Source: Glycine soja
Taxonomy: Eukaryota; Streptophyta; Magnoliopsida; Fabales; Fabaceae
DNA length: 64,000 bases
Assembly: GCF_004193775.1 (NCBI RefSeq)
Contig: NC_041010.1
Span: 45,001,562-45,065,561, forward strand
Direction: 5' to 3'
Both the position numbers and the translations under genes were made by a program. Below the pieces are notes generated by a model. The model ran no database searches. It was not told the DNA's origin and saw only the letters and a program-made list of their open reading frames with translations. Below, piece by piece: positions 20,946 to 33,191 of this stretch (position 1 is its first letter; every line of letters starts with the position of its first letter).

Positions 20946-23261
20946 TCACCAATAATCTCCACAAGAGCAACCACCATGCTTAAAATGATGGAACCTATGA
21001 ATATCTCTTAAAATTATTTCACGATCTAGAAGCTGAGAAGCATATTTAATGAAGTTATGGCAATCTGTGCAAATGCGGAGGTTCTTTATGATTCGAATTG
21101 GGGTCCTATTGGCAGTGTTAATGATTCCAAAGACAACTGCAAGTTTTTCGCTGTGATGACTAATAAGTACTTCCCCTTGTTCTTCTTCTACATCCTGCAT
21201 GACCAGTTTCACATCAAAGGAATATCCAATTTCCTTCAACCTTCCAATTAAAATGTCCAGATATGAATATATCTCCTCATCTTGAGGGTGAGACCTATCT
21301 CCCATGATGAAAGTATGGATTTGATCCTTTAGTTGAATCCAAGATTGACCGGGCTGCTTCTTGATCCCTCTTTGATGCATTAAACTCCTTACTCTGGCAG
21401 CCTCATCCCATCTATGGTTAGAAGCACACATATTTGATAGCAAAACGTAGGCTCCTGGATCAGATGGTGCAACTTGAAGTAGCATTTCAGAAACCCACTT
21501 TCCCATTTCAACATTTTTATGAAGCCGACAAGACGATAAAAATGATTTCCACACAGAAGTTAAGTGAGAGATACCATTTTCAAAAATGAAGTTCTTTGTC
21601 TCAGTTAAGTGACCTGCTCGACCATAAAGATCAACCATAGAAGTACAGTGTTCAACTCCGGGATTGATGCAATAAGCATCTTTCATCATCCTAAAATATC
21701 TACAGCCTTCTTCAAGCAGCCCTGCATGGCAGCATGCATTTAAAACCCCTAGAAAAGTAACCTCATTTGGTATAATTCCTTGATTCAACATTTCTTCAAA
21801 AAGACAAATTGCTTGCTTTCCTTGACCATGTAGCGCACAGCCAGATATCATTGAAGTCCAAAAGACAATGTTTGGTTCATTGGTTTGTCTGAATATCGTC
21901 CATGCATCATCCAAGCTACCAGATTTAGAATACATATCAATTAAGGAAGAGCCAACATAAGCATCTATTCTATGCCCAATTTTGTGATTGTAAGCATGCA
22001 CATGCCTTCCAAATTCCAAAATTCCAGCATTAGCACAAGCAGAAATAATGGTTGTAACAGTTCGAATATCCACTACAACCAGTTCACGAACCATTAACCT
22101 GAAAGTTTTCAAACCATCTTCATACTTCCCATTCCAAACATAACCAGAAACCATTAAACCCCATGAAACTATCCCTGCTTTCAGTTCCTTGCAAGTAACT
22201 CCAGCATTCCCATTTTTCAGAAAATCTAAAGGAACATCTTTGAGAACAATAGATGCATTATCCATTCTGCCACACTTACAGTACATTTCTACAAGTGAAC
22301 TCCTTATAAAACCATCTCTACAAAAGCCAAATTTTAAGACCATCCCATGAAGTTGCCTCCCAAGCTCCACGAGTGATAAAGAGGAAGACAAAATAAGAGC
22401 TATGGAGAAAGTGACCACAGAGAACTCAGTCCCACATTCCACCATACAATAGAGTTGTTCCAATGCCTGTCTTTCATAACCAAATTGCATCAACCCATCC
22501 ACAATCGTATTCCAACTCACAACATCCTTGTAAGGCAATCTCCTGAACATGTCAAGAGACTTCTCCACATCTCCTGCACGCAGATATGCACTGATCATTA
22601 TATTCCACGACACGACATCACCCTCATTCATCAACTCAAACACCCTTTCCGCGTACTCAAAAACCTTGCATTTCAAGTAAAGATCAAGAATAGAGTTCCC
22701 CAGCACAACATCTGCATCAATCCCATTTCTGAGCATCCACGCGTGGACTCCCTTGCCCAATTGAAGATTGATGTCAAGTGAACAACACTTGAAGACACTG
22801 GACAAGGTATATTGGTTTGGACAAGCACCCTTTGCCCGCATTTCTCTGAAAAGCTTAAAGACCACCTCTGAAGAGCCAGCTCGGGAAAAACCCGATATAA
22901 GGATGGTCCATGTTTGAGTATTTCTCTGGGGAATTTCATCAAACAGCTTCCGGGCATGGTCCATGTTGCTGGATTTGACATACAGAGTTAAAAGGTAGTT
23001 AGCCGAGTTCAAAGTTTGAAGAGAGCCGTTCTTGACGGAGAGGGCATGAAGGGTACCCAGTGGCGGTGGGCCATTGGATATGGTGGAGTGAAATAAGGAA
23101 CATGATTGGAGCCAACGAAGGTAAAATGGAGTGGTGGTAGAAATGTGATAATTGATCACTGAAACTAGAAAGACATGGTTGGCGTATATCCGAGGACATA
23201 ATGATCCAAGACCCATAAAAATAAGTGTTGCCACCAAACTAGGACCCTTTGAAAAGCTCAT
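20946..23261 (-). CDS. Pentatricopeptide repeat protein, PLS class with E and DYW domains (organelle RNA editing factor)
   Basis: A single uninterrupted 771-residue frame, as is usual for intron-poor plant PPR genes. After an N-terminal region of about 75 residues that could serve as an organelle presequence, PPR motifs run from roughly residue 85 to 610. Typical pieces are ARKLFDEIPQRNTQTWTILI, VVSWNIMISAYLRAGDVEKS and AYVGSSLIDMYSKSGSLDDA. The E/E+ part includes KKQPGQSWIQLKDQIHTF. The DYW domain occupies about the last 95 residues, with the zinc-binding deaminase signature HSE (about 703-705), CTDCH (about 731-735) and the terminal CSCGDYW. DYW proteins carry out site-specific C-to-U editing of mitochondrial or plastid transcripts, with the repeats reading the RNA. 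The RNA target cannot be read by eye. The first ATG (23259-23261) is followed at once by a frame without stops. The DYW domain looks complete. Confidence 0.95.
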   Translation of the reverse strand: MSFSKGPSLVATLIFMGLGSLCPRIYANHVFLVSVINYHISTTTPFYLRWLQSCSLFHSTISNGPPPLGTLHALSVKNGSLQTLNSANYLLTLYVKSSNMDHARKLFDEIPQRNTQTWTILISGFSRAGSSEVVFKLFREMRAKGACPNQYTLSSVFKCCSLDINLQLGKGVHAWMLRNGIDADVVLGNSILDLYLKCKVFEYAERVFELMNEGDVVSWNIMISAYLRAGDVEKSLDMFRRLPYKDVVSWNTIVDGLMQFGYERQALEQLYCMVECGTEFSVVTFSIALILSSSLSLVELGRQLHGMVLKFGFCRDGFIRSSLVEMYCKCGRMDNASIVLKDVPLDFLKNGNAGVTCKELKAGIVSWGLMVSGYVWNGKYEDGLKTFRLMVRELVVVDIRTVTTIISACANAGILEFGRHVHAYNHKIGHRIDAYVGSSLIDMYSKSGSLDDAWTIFRQTNEPNIVFWTSMISGCALHGQGKQAICLFEEMLNQGIIPNEVTFLGVLNACCHAGLLEEGCRYFRMMKDAYCINPGVEHCTSMVDLYGRAGHLTETKNFIFENGISHLTSVWKSFLSSCRLHKNVEMGKWVSEMLLQVAPSDPGAYVLLSNMCASNHRWDEAARVRSLMHQRGIKKQPGQSWIQLKDQIHTFIMGDRSHPQDEEIYSYLDILIGRLKEIGYSFDVKLVMQDVEEEQGEVLISHHSEKLAVVFGIINTANRTPIRIIKNLRICTDCHNFIKYASQLLDREIILRDIHRFHHFKHGGCSCGDYW

Positions 23262-23589
23262 TCATGGAAGCAAGTTTATATTCGGTTGGTTCGTATGATT
23301 TTCAGAGCTTGAGAATTTATCAAAACTAAAAAAAATTATACAACTTATAAATAAATAAATAACCGTTACCAATACTCCATTTCTAAATATAGTAATTTTA
23401 GCGGAAAAATAAAATCAGACATTACCTATAGTCCTATACAATGTCGAGGTATTCAATTTATGTTTTATTAATATTAACAAAAATGTATTATTAACACAAT
23501 ATTTATCGTACTCACAAGTAAACTCTTGCATTCTTTTGTGTTGTGTTGGTTGTTAGTCATTGTCTATGTTATCATACATTAATATTTGG

Positions 23590-23825
23590 CATTTGTAGGG
23601 CTCAAAAGGTCAAGGCTTGAATAAAGTTTTTGGAGGAAATGGTTGACTTGGGGCATCCTCCAACTGAGGCTACTATATCGTGATTCGGGGAAGGATTATG
23701 AAAGCAAGGAAAGGATTGATAGCGTTAATGATTTGGTGATTGAGAAATTTTAGTTTTATACTGGATTTGTTTGTTTATAATGCATTAATAAAATCTTTGT
23801 GCAAATTAAGTTAGGAGTCCTTGTT
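23590..23825 (+). pseudogene. Relic of a P-class PPR gene
   Basis: Three short pieces in different frames read as PPR text in the correct order. They are KFLEEMVDLGHPPTEATIS (from 23624), then KERIDSVNDLVIEKF (from about 23709), then LDLFVYNALIKSLCK (about 23763-23808). Stops and at least one frame change separate them. The LFVYNALI-SLCK motif is typical of long P-class PPR proteins, not of the PLS-DYW neighbour. From memory the order resembles the protein encoded by Arabidopsis At5g59900. It is therefore a fragment of another PPR locus, not a piece of the adjacent gene. The ends are uncertain. Confidence 0.6.
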
Positions 23826-25398
23826 ATTTACACATACTCTTTGTACATATGAAAATGCATAAACCAAAAGAATGTATTTTACTTATTACCAAGCCATTGT
23901 TTTCATTATTTGCGGTTAGCACTCGCATACCACCACACAACTAAATCGAAACCCAGGCTCAAAAAGTAGTAACAGCAACAAAGAAAAAACTTTCAGAAAA
24001 GGACATTGAGAGCATAAAACACACGAACTCCCGGCCATTCCGACCCACTAGTGGGTTATCCATCCTTATTCCTTCTACTTGGGATTTGAATCCTAAACCT
24101 CCCAATTTGTATCATGTATTTCTCATTTTATGTATGTGGACTAAAAATAACTCTTTCATTAGGAATATTCATTCTGGAATAGTCATAATAGGTAAATAAA
24201 ATGTAACAATTACTTTTCAAAATAGTTATTCCATAATAATTTTGTAGTACTTATTTCTATTCCAAAATGAGTATTTATTTCTATTTCAGAATCATCATTT
24301 CGGAAGATAATTTTTACTTTTTGGAATAATTGTAGAACATTTATTTTTATTTTAGAATAACTACTCCAGAAGGAAAATTTTACCTTTTAAAATGATCATT
24401 TCATAATAAAAATAAATACTCAAAAACTATTGTGGAATAGTTATGCATCACATCTGCACCACACTTCTTTGTTTGAAATTGTTATGTTATTACCTTCAAT
24501 GATTTTGGGTAAAGATTTTAGTTAAACCACATTATGTATTATTTTGTTTTGATGTGCATTTTGAATCATGGGTCACTCTTTTACATTCTCAAGCATTTAA
24601 TGTTGATGTTGTTCTCAACATGATGCGTGATTCAAGGTGTCAAAAGAAATAATCATTTTCATTGCAATATATGCAAAGGAGGAAGATAAGTCTAAGTTGT
24701 TTGTTTCTAAAAAAAGTGAACATGATGAAGGAAACATGAGTGCAGTCATGTCATCGTGATTGAGGTCGTTGGCAAGTCATCCATAATGGGGGCTCAACAA
24801 ATGACACAAACCGTCGTTGGCATCGCACTTACATGGTGGTGGCTAGGGACTTTGCCGGCAGACAAATGAAAAGGGGGGAAGGAGGTATTAGGGTTGGAGA
24901 AGGGAGGTACTAAGACTTGGTGAGACATAAGTCATTAAGAACACTTTTGTCGACACAAATAAAATGGGAGGTGTAACATACAAATGCCAAAAGTAAAAAG
25001 CTAAAGCTGATCACGCCACAAAACATTATCCTTACAATTAGGTGTCCATCGATTTAAATCTCAAGCACAGTTTTTTATTTTTTTTGAAGTTTAAAGTTAA
25101 CCAACACACGAATGGGCAAATCGTAAACGAACCATGAAAAGGGGATGATACTTTTACCTTCCAAAAATAATGATAAATAGCAGTGTCTGTCTACGTGCTA
25201 ATGTGTGGAGGAGACGAGAATGTAACATATTTTACAAAAAAAAATGGGATTCAAAATCTCATGTTCCAGTTAGTATCGAGCTTTCCTAGGGAACAAGTAC
25301 AACAAAATCTACAATAAAGACAATTATGTAGGGGGGGGAAAAGCAGGATAGAAAGGCCACAAGCCTTTACGAATCAGATTACTCTGCACTTGTATTCA
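23826..25398. other. Intergenic region with internally repetitive stretch
   Basis: Between about 24140 and 24440, words such as GGAATAGT, ATAGTTATTCC, TTCCAAAATGA and their reverse complements recur many times in both orientations, suggesting a decayed palindromic element. The part near 24700-24990 is less AT-rich but has no open frame I can assign. The last 100 bases are the likely 3' UTR of the Gdt1-family gene. Confidence 0.45.
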
Positions 25399-28300
25399 TC
25401 ATAGAGGCGGGTAGAAATATGAAGATACAGAAAATCCGAGGAAGAGCAAGCCACCAACAGTGGCTACTGAGCGTTGGGAAATCTTAGATGCCAGCATGCT
25501 TCCTCCCACTACAGCCAGAGAGGTACAGATGGTGTGTCCTATAGTGGCCCCAACTGCTACTCCAATTGCATTTTTGTGGGTTGCCAGCTGCAGAAAGAAA
25601 ATTAAAGGACATAAAAAATGTAGGAGGAAAAAGGCTACTAATGCTGCCGACAATAAACTAAGACAAAACCAAATCGTGAAAGCAGAAAATGTTGATTGAT
25701 CTACAGGGGATCAGTTTTCTTACTGCAATTGTCGCTATCTGGCTACGGTCACCCCACTCAGCAAGGAATGTTAAAATAAAAGACTGCATAAAAAAGAAAA
25801 GATGATATTACATGTAGCACAAATGTGGTTATTTTTCAGTCAAATAAATGATGCAAAAGTTGTCCTTGCCTCCAAAAATATTGGTGTACAAAATCTTGAA
25901 AAGAAGCGCCTAACTGAAGTTTTCCCTTGTCCACCATCCAGTTTTTCTTCAACCTAGTTAGCAAGATTAATAAATTCTTAGAATGTACCAAATTTGACCA
26001 AGATATTTTTTTAATATAAAAAATTGAATCAATTAAAGTATAGAATCCGTGCCAGCTGCTGATCTGCAGCATGTTTAAATGAGCTGCCTTCCCCATGGCA
26101 AGTGACCAGGAGGTGTAATGGAGAAACCAGGAAACTAAAATTGGAAAAATAAAGAAGCAAAGCAACTAGCATCTATGTGAAGGAAGACAATAGCTCTTGG
26201 CATATTTTAGCATGAGGAGTGCTAGCAACACACTAACTGTTTAAAATTTATTAAAAACTACAAAATCATGAGTGGAATTCATTAAATAAGGAGTGGGACC
26301 AAAACAATTTTGTGATTTCCAACAATTTTCAATTAATTGTGTGTCTTGCTTGCATTTCTCTTCTAACATTAGTGAAGGCCATCATCAGTATTTTCCTATA
26401 AAGAGTCAATAAAAACATACTTCTTCCATTTCTTTCTTCTGTGAGGATTTTGAATCTGATGATCTCCATGCAATGTACAGTAACCTTAACCCAAAGAAAG
26501 CATAAAGAACTGCAAGTGACAAAAAATGGATAGGATTAGCTTCATCATCTTACACAAAAATTGAACTTATAGACTAGAGTAAAAACCACCAATAAACACA
26601 AAATAATGAACAGAAATTTGAAAATAAGTAAATCACTGAGGTATAAATGACAATCCAAAAACAAATGGCTCACAATTTGCTGAGTAGAGTACATAATTAT
26701 GAATTATATAGCCACAAACAAAATTTAATGCGCAAATGTTAATAACATTTACAGCTGGCTTTCTATTGCTAACAAGAATTCCCATAGACTTTATACAAGT
26801 AAAAGATACAACCATTTGGAACAGCCACAAATAAACAGCTAATGAAGCTAAATAAATAATATTTAATTAAGAATTTGAGTGAACCCCAAAGACTAGGCAC
26901 AGATGAAATGAAATAGACACAATCAACTAATACTGAAGCAAAGAATAGTATTTAGAATTAAACAGCATCAATCAAGCACATTATCACATCCCTAAAACAT
27001 CTGAACAGTGCTAATTATCATAGCTTCTATAACAGGTGCAGAGTGCAGACTCAACACTTATAATTCAAAATAATTACTTTTTAACCTGCTTTTTTGCAAA
27101 ATTCACAAATTATAATATGTAAATCTGCTCAGCAATAAGTATCAAACCCAGAAATTGTACCTGTAGCAGCACTATTTGTATGCTTCCTAGAAATCAAATT
27201 AGGCACAATCCTGCCAAGCCCTGTAGAAAGTACCTAATTGACACGTACAATAAATTTAATCCTGATAATTTTTTTTTATCAGTATCCTGATAACATTAAT
27301 ATGAAGAGTTAGAGCACCCAGAAATAGTGCTCTGTAGTTGCACAAACCATTCCGTCACAACAACAAAAAAATACAACCCATGATGAGAAACAACAATGCA
27401 AATATATTATAACCAAAAATGCATCCCATGTTGCACTTACTGTCATTATAATCAGAGCACTGAGCGCACCAGACAAGACAATTGACTTAGGGTGACGCAT
27501 AGCCATGAGAGCTGCTATTATAAACGTCTCATCCCCAATCTAGCATAAAAAAAAAATCAGTTAAAAGCCATAGCCCAAACATAAAAGAGAGGTATCATAT
27601 AAAAAGCATTCTTAATGACTTGACTGCTCCTATTTGTCATAATAGAGTCAGCTTGGTTAGCATTAGCTAAAGATTATTTAAGTTAGTTTGCCACGTATAA
27701 GTCGCGCATTTGCTTTGTTATTTATATCACACACTTCACTCGTTCAATCAATTTCAATTTCAGGATACTCTCGCAATACTCATCTCTTAAATTTCTCTAG
27801 CTCTCACCAGCCTTCACGAATCTACACAATGGGATAAAAATGAAAAATATATAAACAACTATTGTTCTTGAGATCCAAAATGGATAATGCTTGCTAACAC
27901 ACTAGCAATGAATGTGAGAATAGCGCAGCTTCGTTAAGCTAACCTCACTGACAAGGATCATCGAAAAACTCGCGAAAAATGCGTCGAAGAGTCCAGGACC
28001 GGTGGAGTCCAAGCCAAGAGAAAGGATCGAATCATTCTCTATACCATTCAATGCAATCTGTTCACAAAAAAAGCACACAAACATGAAACATTCATTTCCA
28101 GTTTCAATGCATTCAATTCAGTTCTATCAGCAATCCAATCGAATCGAACGAAACAACAAATATGCAACGGATGCTTACTTTGGCGCGGCGACCGAGATCC
28201 ACAGATTCGCCGGAATCTTCCTTCGCGTTCTGCACGAGAGAATCCTGCACATAGAAATCAAACACGTTAAGGCCGCGATGCATGCATGAATCGTGAAAAA

Positions 28301-28427
28301 AGTCGCGTAGAACGAAGGACGCGAAGTTTACCTGAGCGAAGGTCGGTGAGAGGTTGAAGAATAAGGAGAGGAGAAGGAAAATGCGAAGAGCGAGAACGAA
28401 TCTTCGATTGTCGAAGTTCGGAGCCAT
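25399..28427 (-). CDS. Gdt1-family (UPF0016) cation transporter, secretory-pathway type
   Basis: Nine exons give 289 residues: 28427-28332, 28244-28179, 28057-27944, 27539-27441, 27233-27161, 26509-26421, 25953-25870, 25783-25724 and 25587-25399. Exon 1 is exactly a signal peptide (32 residues, hydrophobic LALRIFLLLSLFF, ending SPTFAQ). The two family signatures E-x-G-D-x-(T/S) are present: SEIGDETFIIAAL (Glu92, Asp95) and AEWGDRSQIATIA (Glu216, Asp219). They lie in two homologous halves with about six membrane spans. A charged cytosolic loop (KKEMEEVEEKLDGGQGKTS) separates the halves. Gdt1 proteins move Mn2+ and Ca2+, probably in exchange for protons. The signal peptide rather than a plastid transit peptide points to the Golgi/ER group (PML3-like), not the chloroplast PAM71 group. 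Eight introns fit the phases; the seventh begins with GC rather than GT (GAG then GCAAGG), giving the expected FLE-SFILTFLAEWGD junction. Confidence 0.93.
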
Positions 28428-29702
28428 TGTGAGGAAGAAGGAAACCGTGGAGAGAAAATTGACGGAAAAGTTTATTTTCTCGGGAAAGTGGAAAGGGGAG
28501 GGAAAGAGAATAGAGGTCTTCAGAGTTGGCGGGATCTGAATTTTTATGTTACGAGGAGGGCGTAAAGAAAGTTCAACGGACACGGAGAGAGATCCTGTGC
28601 AGATCTCCGAACATTGAATTCATTTCTTTTCGCATTTTATATGCGATTTCTGTTCCGGCTTTGCAAGTAAGGAGACAAGAGGCCACATAACGCGATCTTT
28701 CCTCTGCCTTCGTCTCTCGATCAGGTCCTCAAAAGGCTGAAGCCTACTTCAAAATATGCTTAATCGGTGGAATTAAAAATTAAAAAAATATATTTTTTGA
28801 AAGAATTGTTCAAAATATTAAATAAATTACACTAATTCTAATTGAGATCGCATGAAATTATAGAAACTCCGTATTTCATCTAATATACAAGAAAATATGA
28901 GTGTAATAACTTCAATCATTGAATATGGGATTATTTTTTTTTAATGACTCTCTTATTTTGTAACTTCTAATAAATTTGATAAAAAAATTGTATATTTATA
29001 AGAGTATATAATTAACCCTCTTAAACTCTCTTTTTTCCTTTTAGAGTATTTTTAAGACTAATTACTTAATGAGTTGTTTACTTAATACAAAGGTTTTGCT
29101 ACATGAGTGAGAACGATTCATTTAGTGAGAGTATTTATGTTCGATCTTCATCTTGTGCAAAATTTTCTCGAATCAAGAATAATCAGGCATCGTAAGAAAG
29201 ATTAGTTTTTAACCCAATAGGTTAGAAAACATATAAATTAGTACCAAACAAATAATGAGTTGTTTATTTTTAGATATCATTGTTTAGTTTATTTTTTATT
29301 ATTGAAGATGATCTACTGTCATATTAAGTTATTTAAAATAACTATGTTGCTTACATAACCAATGATTGCTTGTGGGCAAAAAAATATTTTCTTACAATCT
29401 AAGAATCATTTAAGGAGATAATTCGAGAGTTGTTTAAAATTATATCATTGGAATAAAATATATATGAATTGTTTAATTATGATATGACATTATAGGAACC
29501 AATTGTCATAAGATAAACAACTCAAAATAAATTACTTAAATTATATCAATTGGTGATGTTGTTAGTACTACGCCACATTAAAGGCTAAAAATAATCAAAT
29601 AGAAAAATATGTTTTCCAAACATCTTTTGAGATTTTTTTTGGCATTTAATCCGTCATAATCAAATTATTTTTAAACAAATAAGTATTTAATTTCTTCTTT
29701 TC
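28428..29702. other. Promoter side of the Gdt1-family gene and AT-rich spacer
   Basis: The first about 250 bases upstream of the ATG are relatively GC-rich and purine-rich, and probably hold the 5' leader and promoter. Beyond 28750 the DNA is AT-rich without any coding stretch I can support. Confidence 0.5.
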
Positions 29703-30098
29703 ACTCTATCCTTAAATATAAAACTTTTGTTTCAGTTTTATTTGTTAGTTTTTATAAGATTTTTTTAAAATTGTTTTTTGCTTTAATTATTTTTTATTCA
29801 AATATCTTTTATTAATTTACAATAAATGTTATATATTTAAAAGATAAATATATTATCTCTTTGATAAGAATTTTTTTTCTCAAACTTTTATAAGAATTTC
29901 ATAAGAAGACTAACACACATTAATTGATAAGGTGTGAAAGTAATTAAGTGGAGAGAGAGATATTAGGAGTCACAATAAATTTAAGGGTAATTTTGGTAAA
30001 ATAATACAAATTAATAACAAACTTAATGTTATTAATTATATCAATCAATTTTCTTGAATTAGTTAAACTATTTTTATATTTAGGGACAATAGGAGTAT
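29703..30098. mobile_element. MITE with CTCTATCC/Stowaway-like inverted ends
   Basis: The left end ACTCTATCCTTAAATATAAA is mirrored at the right end by TTTTATATTTAGGGACAATA followed by GGAGTA. That gives imperfect inverted repeats of about 24 bases, and there is no coding capacity. Ends and size (about 395 bases) fit a Stowaway-like MITE. Its interior is not related to that of the copies at 9111 and 41533, so it is a separate family. Confidence 0.55.
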
Positions 30099-30231
30099 TA
30101 TTTATTAGAGTTCATTATGTATGCATTCAGTAAAATAGTTTTTGCATTTTTAATCAAATAGAATTGACACAATTTTTAAGAATTTTACTATAAAAATTAA
30201 TAATCTTATCATACTTGATGATTTGTAATTA

Positions 30232-30238
<7 letters not shown>

Positions 30239-30269
<31 letters not shown>
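30239..30269. repeat. (TA)n microsatellite
   Basis: An uninterrupted run of about 15 TA units. Just to its right, the phrase AAATATGAACTGTCAATAT occurs twice (near 30274 and 30346), a short direct repeat. Confidence 0.9.
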
Positions 30270-30275
<6 letters not shown>

Positions 30276-33135
30276 TATGAACTGTCAATATGAGATGAAG
30301 ATATCTTATATGAGGATAGAAAAATTAAATTGGAATCATATAATCAAATATGAACTGTCAATATTTAATGTTAAGTGATCTGTGTGAGTTTTTAAAAAAG
30401 TTATGTAACTTTTTTATGATAAATTTTAATCCTTCCGGTATGGTTATATGATCTCTCATATAAGATGTTTCCTCTCATAGGATATAATATGTATGTCATA
30501 TCTTATGGTTTATTAGAGGTTAAATGATAGTATGTAACTCATAATGATATATTTTTGTTATTATGATATTGGTGCAGAATATATCCATTAGTTTTATTGA
30601 TAATTTTTGTTAAAAACTTGACTTGATTCCTTTTAGTGTGATCTCTTTTCTGGATTACATTTTTTTACCCACAAAACTTGAACTTAGACACCTTCATTAA
30701 AGACATAGTTGTACTCAAACAATGACTTGTTGGTTCACAATGAAATGACATTATTTTGTTTAGGAAAAAATAATGTTACACTTTATGATGGTTTAGATAG
30801 GTTAAAAGACTAAATAATAACATTTTTTTTATTATTTTTCTCATATTTTGTCCTTATATTTTTACAATATTACACATTTTATCTCCATATTTTTAGAATG
30901 TTTCACATTTTTTTCTTAATGATACATCATTGTGTTAGTGCCATCATATCATTAATTTATGTGAAAGTGTCATGTATATTATCATACAACATCATAATGT
31001 CAAGTTAGTGATCAACATTATTATGTTACCGGACAATTAATAAATTTAAAGGACAATTGGAGGAAGGTCAATGTTTGTTACTTTTAAAAAAATTAGGCAA
31101 AATTTGCAACAACAAAAAAAGTTAAACTTTAGAAATAAAAGTATAATTAAACTATAAACATGTAAGTTTGAGAATAAAATTACACAATATATGTAGTATT
31201 AATGAATTCATTTAATTAATCTTGAATGATACATTTTGACACATTTACAATCCCTCTCATTACAATGTATATAATTTTATTTATATGTCCATCTCGCTAT
31301 AAGGATATCTTCAATCCATTGATTTAAAGACTAATCTTGTTCGCAGTTTGTAGGTGTTGTTGGTTCAAAATTTTTTTACACACAATAAAAATTAAATATA
31401 GATTTCTTTGTAAAATATATTGTTCTTAATGATATCTCTCGCTACTACATCAACCCGTTAAATTTGAGATATTGCAATGAATGCAAATGACATGTATTAG
31501 GGAAAAAAAGAAGTAAAAACCCTTAGTGCACTCTATGGTCTCTCTCTCAAAACATGTTAAACAATGATTCACTATTCCTATATTACACAAAACATTGAAT
31601 AAACATATAGATGTTACAAATAATATTTATTTACTTATATATTATTAATCATTATTAACCTAATTTTAAAGATGTTACAAAACGAACCGATTTTCTTTAT
31701 TTCCTTCCTTTATCGCTCGATATACCAACCCAGGGTGTTAAATATGTTATAAATCGTTGGGACAAAAAGACTTGCCCTTTCATGCAGCTCTCGAGTTAAA
31801 CACAATCAGATTCATGAAAACAAGCGATAATTATTCCGTATTTATTTTTTGTTGTTGTTCATAACTTAATTTTTTTATTTGCAATTTTGTGCATTAATAT
31901 CCACTATTTTTTTCTTGGGGGTGTCAACTTCATGCTAAAACTGCAAGCCGTCTTCCACGAACTTTTTTTTCCTGCTTTCCTTTCTAAACCAATGGTTCCA
32001 AATTCGATTATCCACTCCTTTCGCCTTTTTTTTTTTCTTTTTCTTTATGCACCAATCATCAATCACCACATGATAATAAAATATCAACCCCATACCTTTT
32101 CTTTTCTTATTTCCAAAAGAAAAAATAAAATACTTTCAACTTTTCCAACACCAATAAATTAAAATTAAAGCAGAAAAAAGAAAAAATAAAATGAAAACGA
32201 CGAAATGAAGGAATGTCATTAGTTACGATAACCGTAAGTTAAAAAAATAAAGAATATGTGATCTCATATTTGTTATAAAATTAAAAGAATTATTACCCGA
32301 CATAAAATATCTTTAAGAAAAGAATAACCTTCCATATTCTCATAGGATAAAAATAAACATTATATTAGTAAAATTTCATTTTTATCTTTTCAACTTCTTT
32401 TTACAACTTTTGTCAAAAAAAAAATTTGTTACACGTCACTCTTATAAAAAAAATCAACAAATTTTATTAAAAAATATACTTCTTAAAAAAAATCCAAAAA
32501 TAGCATTCTCATTATTATATTTTCATAAATATTATTTCCAGAAATAAAAGTAAATAACTTAAACCAGTTTCTCCAATCCACTAAGATTGATGTATTGGCG
32601 AGAGAGTTGGAGTGAATTGTATTAGATTTTAAAAGCTAAATTTGTTGTTAGCATTATAATAACTATAATAAAATGTTATTTTAAAATTTGATTAGCAAAC
32701 AAAATTTCGTGAGTTGTGACAGGGAAGCACTAGCTGACGTGGGAGTGGAAAAAAAAGGTTTTACTTTTTATTGTTTGAATCGAGAATATTTATTATTACA
32801 TGTGTTGACGCAAAAAAAGGCAGAGAAGTGAAAATTGGCGAATTAAAAAAAAGAAAAAGGAAAGGCGGGACTAATAGAATAGAGATAAACCAACGTGTGT
32901 TGTTGAAAACGCGGGTGAAAAAGTGTTGTTGTGTTGTAGTAACAGTAAGAGATGATTGGTGAGGTGTGATTGGTTGGTTTTTATTCCTTGTTCTCGTTTG
33001 TGGAGTGGAGAACACAACGCCACCATCTCATTCTCTCTTCCTTTACACACACTCTCTTTATTTATTTCTCCTTGCAAAAACAAATAATTTTATTATTGGT
33101 TTTATTTAACTGTTGTTGGAGGTTGATCCTAGCTT
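30270..33135. other. Intergenic region upstream of the zinc-finger gene
   Basis: AT-rich spacer with poly-A and poly-T runs and no convincing open frame. From about 32700 the base composition rises and pyrimidine-rich blocks appear (CTCATTCTCTCTTCC near 33027), suggesting the promoter and 5' leader of the CCCH gene. Confidence 0.5.
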
Positions 33136-33191
33136 ATGAGTGAGTGAGGCTAATGGAATGTGAAGAGTGATGATAGTATTATTATGTGTCT
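33136..33191 (+). promoter_or_regulatory. uORF-rich 5' leader of the CCCH zinc-finger gene
   Basis: Several ATGs lie immediately before the chosen start. ATG-AGT-GAG-TGA is at 33136-33147, and a five-codon uORF is at 33153-33170. A start-stop element ATG-TGA is at 33158-33163. Two further out-of-frame ATGs at 33170 and 33184 overlap the main start. All would be in the mRNA if transcription starts near 33000, which I infer but cannot prove. Such leaders usually lower translation. Confidence 0.4.
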
